Below are positions 14,701 through 22,383 of a DNA stretch of 64,000 nucleotides, one piece after another; within the stretch, counting starts at the first letter, position 1; every line of letters begins with the position of its first letter. The stretch is from Stenotrophomonas maltophilia. Lineage in GTDB: Bacteria > Pseudomonadota > Gammaproteobacteria > Xanthomonadales > Xanthomonadaceae. Location: contig NZ_NERD01000002.1 in assembly GCF_002799155.1 (NCBI RefSeq), positions 62,001-126,000 of the forward strand. The letters run 5' to 3'. The notes beneath the pieces are model-generated. The model was given only the letters and a program-made list of their open reading frames with translations. It searched no databases and was not told the DNA's origin. Both the position numbers and the translations under genes were made by a program.

Positions 14701-16138
14701 GCTGCAATCGGGCCAGATCATCGCGGAACAGCCGATAGGCATCCTCGCGGCGCGCATCGTCGGTCTGCCGCAACACCCATGCCGGGTGCACCGTGGCATA
14801 GCCGCGTGTGCCGTCCTCAAGGGTGTGCCAGCGTCCGCGGTCACGTGAGAAGTCGAAATCACGGCCGAATACCGAGGCTGCCGCGGTTGCGCCGAGGCAC
14901 ACGATCACCTGGGGCCGCACGCGCGCGATCTCGCCCATCAGCCAGGGGCGGCAGGCCTGGATATGGCGGCTTTCCGGTCGTTTGTGCAGCCGTACCTTGC
15001 CGCGCCGTTCATGATGGAAGTGCTTCACCGCGTTGGTGAGGTACAGCGTCGCGCGATCGATTCCCAGTTCAGCCAGCGCACGGTCGAGCAACCGGCCGGC
15101 AGGGCCCGCGAACGGTTGTCCGCGCAGGTCCTCGCTATCGCCAGGCTGTTCCCCGACCAGCATCACCTCGGCGCTTGCCGGCCCCTGCCCGAACACGGTC
15201 TGCGTGGCCTGCTCCCAAAGCGGGCACTGGCGGCAGGCACTGGCCTGTCCACGCAGATTCTCCAGGCTGCTGGCATCGGTGGTCGATGGCACAGCGCCTG
15301 CACTCAGGGGAATCCTGCGCTGCGGTGCCTGCGCCGGCCGGTCATGCATTTCCTGCACACGGTCGGCCGCATCGCGCACCAGGCGCGGCAACAGTTGTGC
15401 CTCGGGCAGGTGGCGCCAGTACTTGGCCGGCATCTCCTGCATCATCATCCGCGTGTTGAGCCGGGCCGGATTGAAGATGCTGGCGTAGTAGGTCTGCCAC
15501 AGCGCTTCGCGTGCGTCCTCGGCCGGGGCATCCTCGCGCCGTGCGCCGGGACCGAAGGCAAGCGCCTGCCCATCCCAGGCGACGCTGCGCGAAGGAGTGA
15601 GGATGGCCCAGTGCATGCCGGTGAAGCGGCGCGCGAAGAACGGCGCGACCCGGCCGACAATGTGGTGCTGCGGCTCGAACCAGGCGATGAATGCATCAGG
15701 CTGGCCAGGCACCTCGCGGAAGCGCACGAATGCCTTCATCTTGTGCGTGTCACGGCGGACGGCCTGGGCCATGGCCATGGCCCGCAGTACGTCGGCATCG
15801 GCGGGGTTCGACAGCACCGAGCGTTCGCCATGGGTGATGCGCCACAGCAACCTGTACAGCAGGGCCATGCGTTGCACATCGCGATGACACAGGCAGGTGG
15901 CCGCCAGTTCCAGGAAGTCGCGCGGTACATTCGGCGCGCCAGCATCGGCCTGCATGGGCGCCGAGTTGACCGCGGGCGCGTCCAGCAGTGATGCGTGGCT
16001 GCCCTCCAGCCAGTCCAGCTGTTCCGGCGCGACGCCGCGCAGCAGGGCATCACGCGCACCGTTGCGCCAGGCCTCCAGCGACCATGGCGGATCCACCCGC
16101 AGCGACCAGCGCTGCGCGTCAGGCTGCGGACGGGGCAT
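14678..16138 (-). CDS. DUF4130 / UdgX-type uracil-DNA glycosylase fusion
   Basis: A 486-residue two-domain protein. The N-terminal part (about 1-250) matches DUF4130, the domain known as 'probable DNA metabolism protein'. The C-terminal part (about 290-480) is a family-4-like uracil-DNA glycosylase with a CxxC cluster motif (ACRQCPLW), GEQPGDSEDLRGQPFAGPAG near 329-348, TNAVKHF, the loop GKVRLHKRP and a final HPAWVLR. UdgX enzymes carry a KRRIH loop whose His binds uracil covalently. Here the loop reads KVRLH, with that His at 385. The gene overlaps the upstream radical SAM gene by 20 bp, so the two are co-expressed. The last codons (KGDGGD and stop) lie inside the terminator palindrome. Confidence 0.88.
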   Translation of the reverse strand: MPRPQPDAQRWSLRVDPPWSLEAWRNGARDALLRGVAPEQLDWLEGSHASLLDAPAVNSAPMQADAGAPNVPRDFLELAATCLCHRDVQRMALLYRLLWRITHGERSVLSNPADADVLRAMAMAQAVRRDTHKMKAFVRFREVPGQPDAFIAWFEPQHHIVGRVAPFFARRFTGMHWAILTPSRSVAWDGQALAFGPGARREDAPAEDAREALWQTYYASIFNPARLNTRMMMQEMPAKYWRHLPEAQLLPRLVRDAADRVQEMHDRPAQAPQRRIPLSAGAVPSTTDASSLENLRGQASACRQCPLWEQATQTVFGQGPASAEVMLVGEQPGDSEDLRGQPFAGPAGRLLDRALAELGIDRATLYLTNAVKHFHHERRGKVRLHKRPESRHIQACRPWLMGEIARVRPQVIVCLGATAAASVFGRDFDFSRDRGRWHTLEDGTRGYATVHPAWVLRQTDDARREDAYRLFRDDLARLQQKGDGGD

Positions 16139-17402
16139 CGAACAGCGAACCCTGGCGCGGCGGCGGGGCCAGTTGCGCGCGCAACGCCGCCGGATCGTCC
16201 AGCGCCCTGCGCGGATGGTGGTCGGCCAGCAGCACGAAGGGCAGCAGCTTGCTCATCGGCGCCTTCAGGCGAGCCACGTCGGCAACCCGCAGGCGACCGT
16301 GGCGGCGTGCCATCAGCACGCGCTTGACGTTGCGCACGCCAAGGCCGGGCACGCGCAGCAGCATTTCCTTCGGTGCCCGGTTCAGATCGACCGGAAAGCG
16401 CTCGGGATGGCGGATCGCCCAGGCCATCTTCGGGTCGATATCCAAGTCGAGCATGCCGTCCTGGGTGGTATCGGTAATCTCATCCACGCCGTACCCGTAG
16501 AAGCGCAGCAGCCAGTCAGCCTGGTAAAGGCGATGTTCGCGCTGCAGCGGTGGCGGCTGCAGTGGCAACTGCCGGCTGGCGTCCGGAATCGGGCTGAACG
16601 CGGAGTAGTACACCCGCCGCATGCGGTAGTTGCCGTACAGACTTTCGGCGCTTGCCAGGATCTGCTGGTCGTTTGCCCCGTCCGCGCCGACGATCATTTG
16701 CGTGCTCTGCCCGGCCGGGGCGAAACGGGGAGGGCGCGGGCGTGCGCTGCGGCTGGCCGTCGGCGCCACTGCGGCGGAAGCCTTGCGTGCCTCCCTGGCT
16801 TCCTCGATGCGCCAGCGTAGTTCGCCCATCGCGCCGCGGATCGAATGCACGGTCTTCTCCGGCGCCAAGGCGCTCAGGCCGGCTTCGGTCGGCAGTTCCA
16901 CGTTGATGGACAGGCGGTCGGCGTAGCGCCCGGCACTGGCCAGCAGTTCCGGCGAGGCCTCGGGAATGGTCTTGAGATGGATGTAGCCCGCGTAGCGGTG
17001 TTCTTCGCGCAGCTGCCGGGCCACCTCCACCATCTGTTCCATGGTGTAGTCCGCATTGCGGATGATCCCGCTGGACAGGAACAGCCCCTCGATGTAGTTG
17101 CGCTTGTAGAAGTCCAGGGTGAGCGCGACCACCTCGTCCACGCTGAAACGTGCACGGGGCACGTTGCTGGAAACCCGGTTCACGCAATAGGCGCAGTCGT
17201 AGATGCAGAAGTTGGTCAGCAGGATCTTCAACAACGAAACGCAGCGGCCATCCGGCGTATAGCTGTGGCAGATGCCCATGCCCTCGGTGCTGCCGATGCC
17301 GCCACTGGCGCGCGAATCGCGCTTGCCCGAGCCGCTGGAGGCGCAGGAGGCGTCGTATTTGGCGGCGTCGGCCAGGATGGCCAGCTTGCGGATGGTTTCC
17401 AT
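16119..17402 (-). CDS. Putative DNA modification/repair radical SAM protein
   Basis: A 427-residue radical SAM enzyme with the cluster motif C66-x3-C70-x2-C73 (CIYDCAYC) and extra cysteines at 20, 45 and 54. The TIM-barrel part covers about residues 50-330. The C terminus (about 340-390) holds a helix-hairpin-helix DNA-binding motif (LNRAPKEMLLRVPGLGVRNVKRVL). This matches the family named for its link to UDG (rSAM_link_UDG), whose partner is the DUF4130/UDG protein. That partner is the overlapping next gene. The reaction is unknown. The protein ends QGSLFDAPSAA; QGSLF resembles a sliding-clamp-binding peptide. Confidence 0.9.
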   Translation of the reverse strand: METIRKLAILADAAKYDASCASSGSGKRDSRASGGIGSTEGMGICHSYTPDGRCVSLLKILLTNFCIYDCAYCVNRVSSNVPRARFSVDEVVALTLDFYKRNYIEGLFLSSGIIRNADYTMEQMVEVARQLREEHRYAGYIHLKTIPEASPELLASAGRYADRLSINVELPTEAGLSALAPEKTVHSIRGAMGELRWRIEEAREARKASAAVAPTASRSARPRPPRFAPAGQSTQMIVGADGANDQQILASAESLYGNYRMRRVYYSAFSPIPDASRQLPLQPPPLQREHRLYQADWLLRFYGYGVDEITDTTQDGMLDLDIDPKMAWAIRHPERFPVDLNRAPKEMLLRVPGLGVRNVKRVLMARRHGRLRVADVARLKAPMSKLLPFVLLADHHPRRALDDPAALRAQLAPPPRQGSLFDAPSAA

Positions 17403-17421
17403 TGAGGAAACCTACGGATGA

Positions 17422-17444
17422 GCGGTCTCATTGGATGAGACCGC
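17422..17444. promoter_or_regulatory. Palindrome in the leader of the radical SAM gene
   Basis: GCGGTCTCA-TTGGA-TGAGACCGC, a perfect 9-bp stem located 20-42 bp upstream of the start codon. It could be an operator or an mRNA hairpin. It does not resemble the LexA box known in Xanthomonadaceae. Confidence 0.45.
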
Positions 17445-17459
17445 CCCTGAACGCTTCAG

Positions 17460-17525
17460 AAAAAGGGGACGGAGGGGATTACGTCGTAAGTGCATATACG
17501 ACTTAATCCCCTCCGTCCCCTTTTT
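17460..17525. terminator. 25-bp palindromic terminator repeat, copy 2 (bidirectional)
   Basis: Arms 17464-17488 and 17497-17521 pair over 25 bp with one mismatch. A-rich sequence lies left and five T right, so it can end transcription in both directions. It probably terminates pilU and shields the radical SAM promoter. It is the same sequence as the repeat at 14639-14700. Confidence 0.85.
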
Positions 17526-17532
17526 CGTGCAC

Positions 17533-18660
17533 TCAGAACCCGTGAGTGATGCTTGGCTGCCCGGCCGAGAAATCCGCGTACGGGTCGTGCTCGCCGCTGC
17601 TGCCCTCGGACAGCCGGAACTTCAGCGCCAGGCCATCGCGCGAGTCGGCCGCGCGCAGCGCTTCCTCCTGCTCGATCGTGCCGGCCTTGGCCAGCCGGAA
17701 CAGGCACTGGTCGAAGCTCTCCATGCCTTCCTCCAGCGAGGCCTCCATCGCCGCTTTGATCTCGTGCACCTGGCCGCGACGCAGCAGGTCGCGGATCATC
17801 GGCGTGTTGATCAGCACCTCGGTGGCCGGCAGGCGACGGCCTTCCTTGTTCTTCACCAGGCGCTGGCTGATCACCGCTCGCAGGTTCAGCGCCAGGTTCA
17901 TCAGCACGTTCTTGTGCGCGCTTTCCGGGAAGAAGTTGAGGATGCGCTCGATGGTCTGGTCGGCGTTGTTGGAGTGCAGGGTGGCCAGGCACAGGTGGCC
18001 GGTTTCGGCGAAGGCGATCGCCGCCTCCATCGTTTCCGCATCCAGGATCTCGCCGATCAGGATCACGTCCGGCGCTTCACGCATCGCGTTCTTCAGCGCG
18101 TTGTGGAAGGCATGGGTATCCAGCCCGACCTCGCGCTGGTTGACGATCGACATCTTGTGCTTGTGCAGGTACTCGATCGGATCCTCGATGGTGAGGATGT
18201 GACCGGTGGTGGTGCTGTTGCGATGGTCGATCATCGACGCCAGCGAGGTGGACTTGCCCGAACCGGTGGACCCCACCACCAGCACCAGCCCGCGCGGGGT
18301 CATGATGACGTCCTTCAGCACCTGCGGCAGGTTCAGCTCCTCGATGCTCGGGATGCGGCTGCGGATGGCGCGGATGACCATGCCGACCTCGCCCCGCTGC
18401 TTGAACACGTTGACGCGGAAGCGCCCGGCATCGGGCAGGGCGATGGCCATGTTGAGCTCCAACTCGCGCTCGAACTGCGGCACCTGGCCTTCGTCCATCA
18501 GCGAGTAGGCGATCTTCTTGACCATGCCCGGTGGCAGGCCGGTGTTGCCCAGCGGATAAAGCTTCCCCTCGATCTTGATGTAGACCGGTGCCCCGGTGGT
18601 CAAAAACATGTCCGAAGCGTTCTTTTCGGTCATCAGCTTCAGGAAGTAGCCGATATCCAT
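17533..18660 (-). CDS. pilU: Type IV pilus retraction ATPase PilU
   Basis: A 375-residue hexameric ATPase of the PilT/PilU group that supports pilus retraction and twitching at the inner face of the membrane. Walker A is GSTGSGKST, the Walker B region is DVILIGEILDAETME, and the His box is HLCLATLHSNNA. The C-terminal region has SFDQCLFRLAKAGTI, the PilU-type ending. The Walker B flank reads EILDAE where PilT has EIRDLE. ATG 18660 gives MDIGYFLKLM, the usual start; a much longer open frame upstream is spurious. pilT is not adjacent in this window. Confidence 0.92.
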   Translation of the reverse strand: MDIGYFLKLMTEKNASDMFLTTGAPVYIKIEGKLYPLGNTGLPPGMVKKIAYSLMDEGQVPQFERELELNMAIALPDAGRFRVNVFKQRGEVGMVIRAIRSRIPSIEELNLPQVLKDVIMTPRGLVLVVGSTGSGKSTSLASMIDHRNSTTTGHILTIEDPIEYLHKHKMSIVNQREVGLDTHAFHNALKNAMREAPDVILIGEILDAETMEAAIAFAETGHLCLATLHSNNADQTIERILNFFPESAHKNVLMNLALNLRAVISQRLVKNKEGRRLPATEVLINTPMIRDLLRRGQVHEIKAAMEASLEEGMESFDQCLFRLAKAGTIEQEEALRAADSRDGLALKFRLSEGSSGEHDPYADFSAGQPSITHGF

Positions 18661-18757
18661 TGCGAATTTTCCCCAACGAAACGGCCGACGCCCGTTGCCA
18701 GCACGGTGTCGGCTTGACGACAATGGCCGTGAACCGACAACCGGTACGGCCTCCCCA

Positions 18758-19147
18758 ATGAAACGACTTAGCTTCGCACGAATGCGCCATGGCCTGTATG
18801 TGATGGCGTTTGCATTCGCACTGTCTGCCCCCGCCTGGGCGCAGGACGGCGCACTGGAACTGGCCCAGGCCCGGCAGGCGGTCGACAAGGCCACCCAGGC
18901 CGATGCCGACCAGTACGCTCCGGACCTGATCGGGTTGGCCCGGCAGGGGTTGGAGCAGGCGCAGCGCGCCGCTGGCGACCGCCGCGAGCGCAAGAACGCC
19001 CCGGCGATGGCCCTGCGCGCCGCCGCCGATGCCGACCTGGCCCGCGCCCGCAGCGAGGAAGCCACCGTGACCGCGCAGCTGCAGCTGCGCCGCAACGAGG
19101 TCAACCAGCTGCAACGCCAGCTGTCGACCGGGGAGGACCGCCGGTGA
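18758..19147 (+). CDS. DUF4398 domain-containing exported protein
   Basis: A 129-residue protein with a signal peptide (about residues 10-28, ending APAWAQ) and a DUF4398-type helical body (ALELAQARQAVDKA, ALRAAADADLARA) predicted to form an antiparallel coiled coil. Its stop overlaps the start of the OmpA-like gene (GTGA), so the two are made together and probably act together in the periplasm. DUF4398 proteins are commonly encoded next to OmpA-like lipoproteins; no reaction is known. ATG 18758 was chosen because it puts the signal peptide at the N terminus. The gene is divergent from pilU, with a gap of under 100 bp. Confidence 0.8.
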   Translation: MKRLSFARMRHGLYVMAFAFALSAPAWAQDGALELAQARQAVDKATQADADQYAPDLIGLARQGLEQAQRAAGDRRERKNAPAMALRAAADADLARARSEEATVTAQLQLRRNEVNQLQRQLSTGEDRR

Positions 19148-20028
19148 AGCCGATGACCGCCGCAACCCTGGCTGCGCTGCTGGCGCTGCCGACCCTGGCC
19201 GTGGCCGCTGACAACCCGTTGGTGGCGCAGCTGAGCCAGCGCCTGATGGCCATCCAGGCCAATCCCGACACCGCTGAGCTGGGCGCTTTCGAGCGCATGC
19301 AGGCCCAGCAGGCCATCGCCACTCTGGACAAGGCCAAGCGCCGTGACCAGGAGCTGGCCACCTACCTGGCCGAGCGCCGGGTGGAGATCGCCGAGACTGC
19401 CGTGCGTACCGCACTGGCCGCGCGCGAGGTCGACCGCCTGGAGCGCACCCGCAGCGACCTGCTGATCGAGGCCAGCCGCCGCGATGCCGCACGTGCCCGC
19501 CAGGAAGCCGAGCAGCTCAGGATGCAGGCGCAGATGCAGGCCGAGGAGGCCGAGCGCCTCCGGCAGGCCGCCGAGGCCGAAACCCTGGCCCGCCAGGACG
19601 CCGAGAACGCCCTGACCAGCGTGGCCGGCAAGCAGCAGCAGCGCCTCAGCGCCGCCCAGCAGAACGCCGCCAAGCTGGCCCGGGAGGAAGCCGAGCTGGT
19701 GTCCGGGCAGAAGCTGCCGGGTTCGAAGTTCGATGGCCGTGGCGAAGTCTTCACCTTCAATGGCGACGCGTTCGCCGCAGGCGCCTCCAGCCTGTCCGGT
19801 GGAGCCCGCAACCAGGCCAAGGCGCTGGCCGAGTATCTGAACATCGGCAAGAAGGGCCGCCTGCGCATCGAGGCCTATGACAGCGCCAACGGGGTCGGTC
19901 AGAAGCGTGCCGAAGCGCTGCGCGACGCCCTCGTTGCAGCCGGTGTCGCCAGCAACCGCATCCAGGTCAGCGGCAAGAAGGCAGCCTCCACCCGGGCGCG
20001 CTCGGCCGAGGTCATCATCGCCCCGTAA
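19144..20028 (+). CDS. OmpA-like periplasmic protein with long coiled coil
   Basis: A 294-residue protein starting at GTG 19144, which overlaps the previous stop. It has a signal peptide (ALLALPTLAVAA), a long charged coiled coil (about 60-190, with repeated RQEAEQLR and QAEEAERLRQAAEAE patterns) and a C-terminal OmpA-like domain (about 200-294). In that domain the peptidoglycan-binding GHTD motif reads EAYD, while the later Arg (KRAEALRDAL) remains, so binding to peptidoglycan may be weakened. The likely role is tethering envelope structures. A strong terminator follows. Confidence 0.82.
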   Translation: MKPMTAATLAALLALPTLAVAADNPLVAQLSQRLMAIQANPDTAELGAFERMQAQQAIATLDKAKRRDQELATYLAERRVEIAETAVRTALAAREVDRLERTRSDLLIEASRRDAARARQEAEQLRMQAQMQAEEAERLRQAAEAETLARQDAENALTSVAGKQQQRLSAAQQNAAKLAREEAELVSGQKLPGSKFDGRGEVFTFNGDAFAAGASSLSGGARNQAKALAEYLNIGKKGRLRIEAYDSANGVGQKRAEALRDALVAAGVASNRIQVSGKKAASTRARSAEVIIAP

Positions 20029-20072
20029 TGCATTGATATTGTTTGTTTTTCGTTGTGATGAGCATTCAGCCT

Positions 20073-20103
20073 GAACCCCGCCCCGGCGGGGTTCGGTCTT
20101 TTT
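20073..20103 (+). terminator. Rho-independent terminator of the DUF4398/OmpA operon
   Basis: GAACCCCGCC (20073-20082) pairs with GGCGGGGTTC (20085-20094), followed by ggtcttttt. It lies 45 bp after the OmpA-like stop. Confidence 0.92.
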
Positions 20104-20146
20104 GACGCAGGGGTCTTGTACCCCGCCTTGAGCAGGCGTAGGGTCA

Positions 20147-20326
20147 ATCGTCCGGGACGCAATGCCGCGGACCGGACGATGGGAGGGCCGGGCCGATGCA
20201 AGCAGGGCGCGAACCGCAGCAGATCGACGTGCGCAGGCCAGTGCCGCAGGTCGTTGCAGGCGTCCAGGTGGCCATCGACCGGCGCTCCTCCATGAACAAC
20301 GCCCCGTGCCTTGCGGCCGGGGCGTT
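20147..20326 (+). promoter_or_regulatory. Structured leader of the DUF465 gene
   Basis: Two hairpins lie upstream of the gene: ATCGTCCGG/CCGGACGAT (20147-20155 with 20172-20180) and AACGCCCC/GGGGCGTT (20298-20305 with 20319-20326). A 22-codon frame from ATG 20292 contains the second hairpin and stops at 20358-20360, just past the DUF465 start. It lacks a ribosome binding site. Apart from this the gap 20029-20352 holds only the terminator. Confidence 0.3.
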
Positions 20327-20352
20327 CGTGTATCTGTCGAAGGAGGTCCATC

Positions 20353-20589
20353 ATGTTTGAAGATCAGCCCCAGAGCGAGATCGACGCCCGTCGCGCGCGT
20401 GATCCGGAGTTCAGGGCACTCCATGACCAGCACCGCAAGTTGAACAAGAAGTGCATGGACGCGGAGTTGGGTGTACTCCCGATCGATGATGTCACCCTGG
20501 GTCGCATGAAGCGCGAGAAGCTGCTGGCCAAGCAACGACTTCTGCGAATGTACGAAACACCGCTCCCCACGACGTCCCCCACGCTTTGA
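20353..20589 (+). CDS. DUF465 (YdcH-like) small protein
   Basis: A 78-residue, highly charged helical protein with the DUF465 pattern: PEFRALHDQHRKLNKKCMDAE and LGRMKREKLLAKQRLLRM. AGGAGG lies seven bases before ATG 20353. Members are widespread small cytosolic proteins without an established function. The two predicted helices (about 15-40 and 48-70) would form a hairpin. It stands alone between terminators and the transsulfuration genes. Confidence 0.85.
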   Translation: MFEDQPQSEIDARRARDPEFRALHDQHRKLNKKCMDAELGVLPIDDVTLGRMKREKLLAKQRLLRMYETPLPTTSPTL

Positions 20590-20687
20590 CGCACCCCGTT
20601 ACGCCTGGAACGGCGTGACCCGGCCATCGATGGCCCCGCCGGGCGCTCCAGCCCCGGCATCGCGGCACCGCCGATGAGGCGGCCGCG

Positions 20688-20716
20688 CCAAGGCACCACA
20701 GGCGGTGGTGCCTTGG
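20688..20716. terminator. Perfect 12-bp hairpin between the DUF465 and cystathionine beta-synthase genes
   Basis: CCAAGGCACCAC and GTGGTGCCTTGG around AGGCG. There is no T-run on either side, so it may be a weak terminator or a 3'-end stabiliser. The rest of 20590-20889 holds no gene; it presumably contains the promoter of the next gene. Confidence 0.5.
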
Positions 20717-20889
20717 CCTGCAGGCACACTCACCGATGCGGGCGGTACCGGTCTCCTCGTCGATCCGGGGCCGCCCGCATCCCCTCAAGGGGCAGGCGAG
20801 CGGCATGCCCGCACCGACCTGACATTCAGCGCCATCCGTCGGATAATCATCGGTCCGGCCCTGCGTGGCGCGAATCGAAAGTCCTCCGA

Positions 20890-22260
20890 ATGCCCATCCA
20901 TTCTTCCGTCCTCGAACTCATCGGCCAGACCCCGATCGTCAAGGCCCAGCGCCTGGACACCGGCGTCTGCGAGCTGTACCTGAAGCTCGAGAGCGCCAAC
21001 CCGGGCGGATCGATCAAGGATCGCATCGGCCTGTCGATGATCGAGGCGGCGGAGCAGCGGGGCGACCTGAAGCCGGGCGCGACCCTGGTCGAGGGTACCG
21101 CCGGCAACACCGGCCTGGGCCTGGCGCTGGTTGCACAGCAGAAAGGCTACAAGCTGATCCTCGTCGTTCCCGACAAGATGAGCCGGGAAAAGATCTTCAA
21201 CCTGAAGGCGATGGGCGCCGAAGTGCGCCTGACCCGTTCGGACGTCGCCAAGGGTCATCCGGAGTACTACCAGGACCTGGCCAAGACCATCGCGGAGCAG
21301 ACCCCGGGCGCCTACTTCATCAACCAGTTCGGCAACCCGGACAACCCGGCCGCGCATGAATTCGGCACCGGCCCGGAGATCCTCGAGCAGATGGGCGGCG
21401 ACCTTGATGCCATCGTGTTCGGCTGCGGCAGCTCCGGCACCATGACCGGCCTGTCGCGCGCCTTCGCCAAGCGGTCGCCGAAGACCGAACTGGTGCTGGC
21501 CGATCCGGTCGGCTCGATCCTGGCCGAGTACATCAACGACGGCAATCTCAACGACAAGTCGGGCAGCTGGCTGGTGGAAGGCATCGGCGAGGACTTCCTG
21601 CCGTCGATTTCCGATTTCAGCCGCGTCAAGAAGGCTTATGCCATCAGCGATGCCGAGAGCTTCCACACCGCGCGCGAGCTGCTGGGCAAGGAAGGCATCC
21701 TGGGCGGTTCGTCCACCGGCACCCTGCTGGCCGCCGGCCTGAAATACTGCCGCGAGCAGACCACGCCGAAGAAGGTGCTGGTGCTGGTGCCGGACACCGG
21801 CAACAAGTACCTGTCGAAGATGTACAACGACTACTGGATGCTGGACAACGGTTTCCTGCAGCGCCCGCAGCACGGCGACCTGCGCGACCTGATCCTGCGC
21901 CCGTATGGCCAGCGCGACACCGTGGTGATCGGCCCGAACGACCTGCTGACCACCGCCTACCAGCGCATGAAGCTGTACGACGTGTCGCAGCTGCCGGTGA
22001 TGGAGGGTGAGCAGCTGGTCGGCATCGTCGACGAAAGCGACGTGCTGCTGCACGTCTATGGCGACGAAGCGCGCTTCCGCGACCCGGTGGCCACCGCGAT
22101 GGTCAGCAAGCTGGACCGGCTGGACGTGAAGTCGCCGATCGAGGCCCTGCTGCCGGTGTTCGACCGCGGCCAGGTGGCGATCGTGATGGACGGGGACGCC
22201 TTCCTCGGCCTGATCACCCGCATCGACCTGCTGAATTACCTGCGCCGGCGCGTTCAGTAA
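20890..22260 (+). CDS. Cystathionine beta-synthase
   Basis: A 456-residue PLP enzyme that condenses serine and homocysteine to cystathionine. The catalytic fold-type II domain spans about residues 1-320, with the PLP lysine K43 in NPGGSIKDR, the phosphate-binding GTAGNTGLG and GCGSSGTMTG. Two CBS domains follow (about 330-456), usual for regulated forms. ATG 20890 gives MPIHSSVLELIGQTP, the family N terminus; the open frame extends further upstream but without homology. The next gene is cystathionine gamma-synthase/lyase, so the pair can run reverse transsulfuration from homocysteine toward cysteine. Confidence 0.93.
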   Translation: MPIHSSVLELIGQTPIVKAQRLDTGVCELYLKLESANPGGSIKDRIGLSMIEAAEQRGDLKPGATLVEGTAGNTGLGLALVAQQKGYKLILVVPDKMSREKIFNLKAMGAEVRLTRSDVAKGHPEYYQDLAKTIAEQTPGAYFINQFGNPDNPAAHEFGTGPEILEQMGGDLDAIVFGCGSSGTMTGLSRAFAKRSPKTELVLADPVGSILAEYINDGNLNDKSGSWLVEGIGEDFLPSISDFSRVKKAYAISDAESFHTARELLGKEGILGGSSTGTLLAAGLKYCREQTTPKKVLVLVPDTGNKYLSKMYNDYWMLDNGFLQRPQHGDLRDLILRPYGQRDTVVIGPNDLLTTAYQRMKLYDVSQLPVMEGEQLVGIVDESDVLLHVYGDEARFRDPVATAMVSKLDRLDVKSPIEALLPVFDRGQVAIVMDGDAFLGLITRIDLLNYLRRRVQ

Positions 22261-22383
22261 GGCGTTTATCGCCGCAGATCGCTGCTGAATCCCGGTTTAT
22301 CCGCGTCAAAGCTCGTTAAGGCCGCGCTGATAGACTCCCGCTCCTTCGACGGCGCCGGTCATCGGCGCCAATCAGGAAACGAC

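Noticed and set aside
18040..18060. PilU Walker-B flank EILDAE instead of EIRD-type as a sign of an inactive ATPase
   Set aside because: The metal-binding and Walker B acidic residues (DVILIGE) are intact; the Arg-to-Leu change lies outside them and may be normal in this family.
18661..20535. Extension of the pilU frame to 1000 codons
   Set aside because: The extra 625 codons oppose the DUF4398 and OmpA-like genes and carry no motif; PilU starts at 18660.
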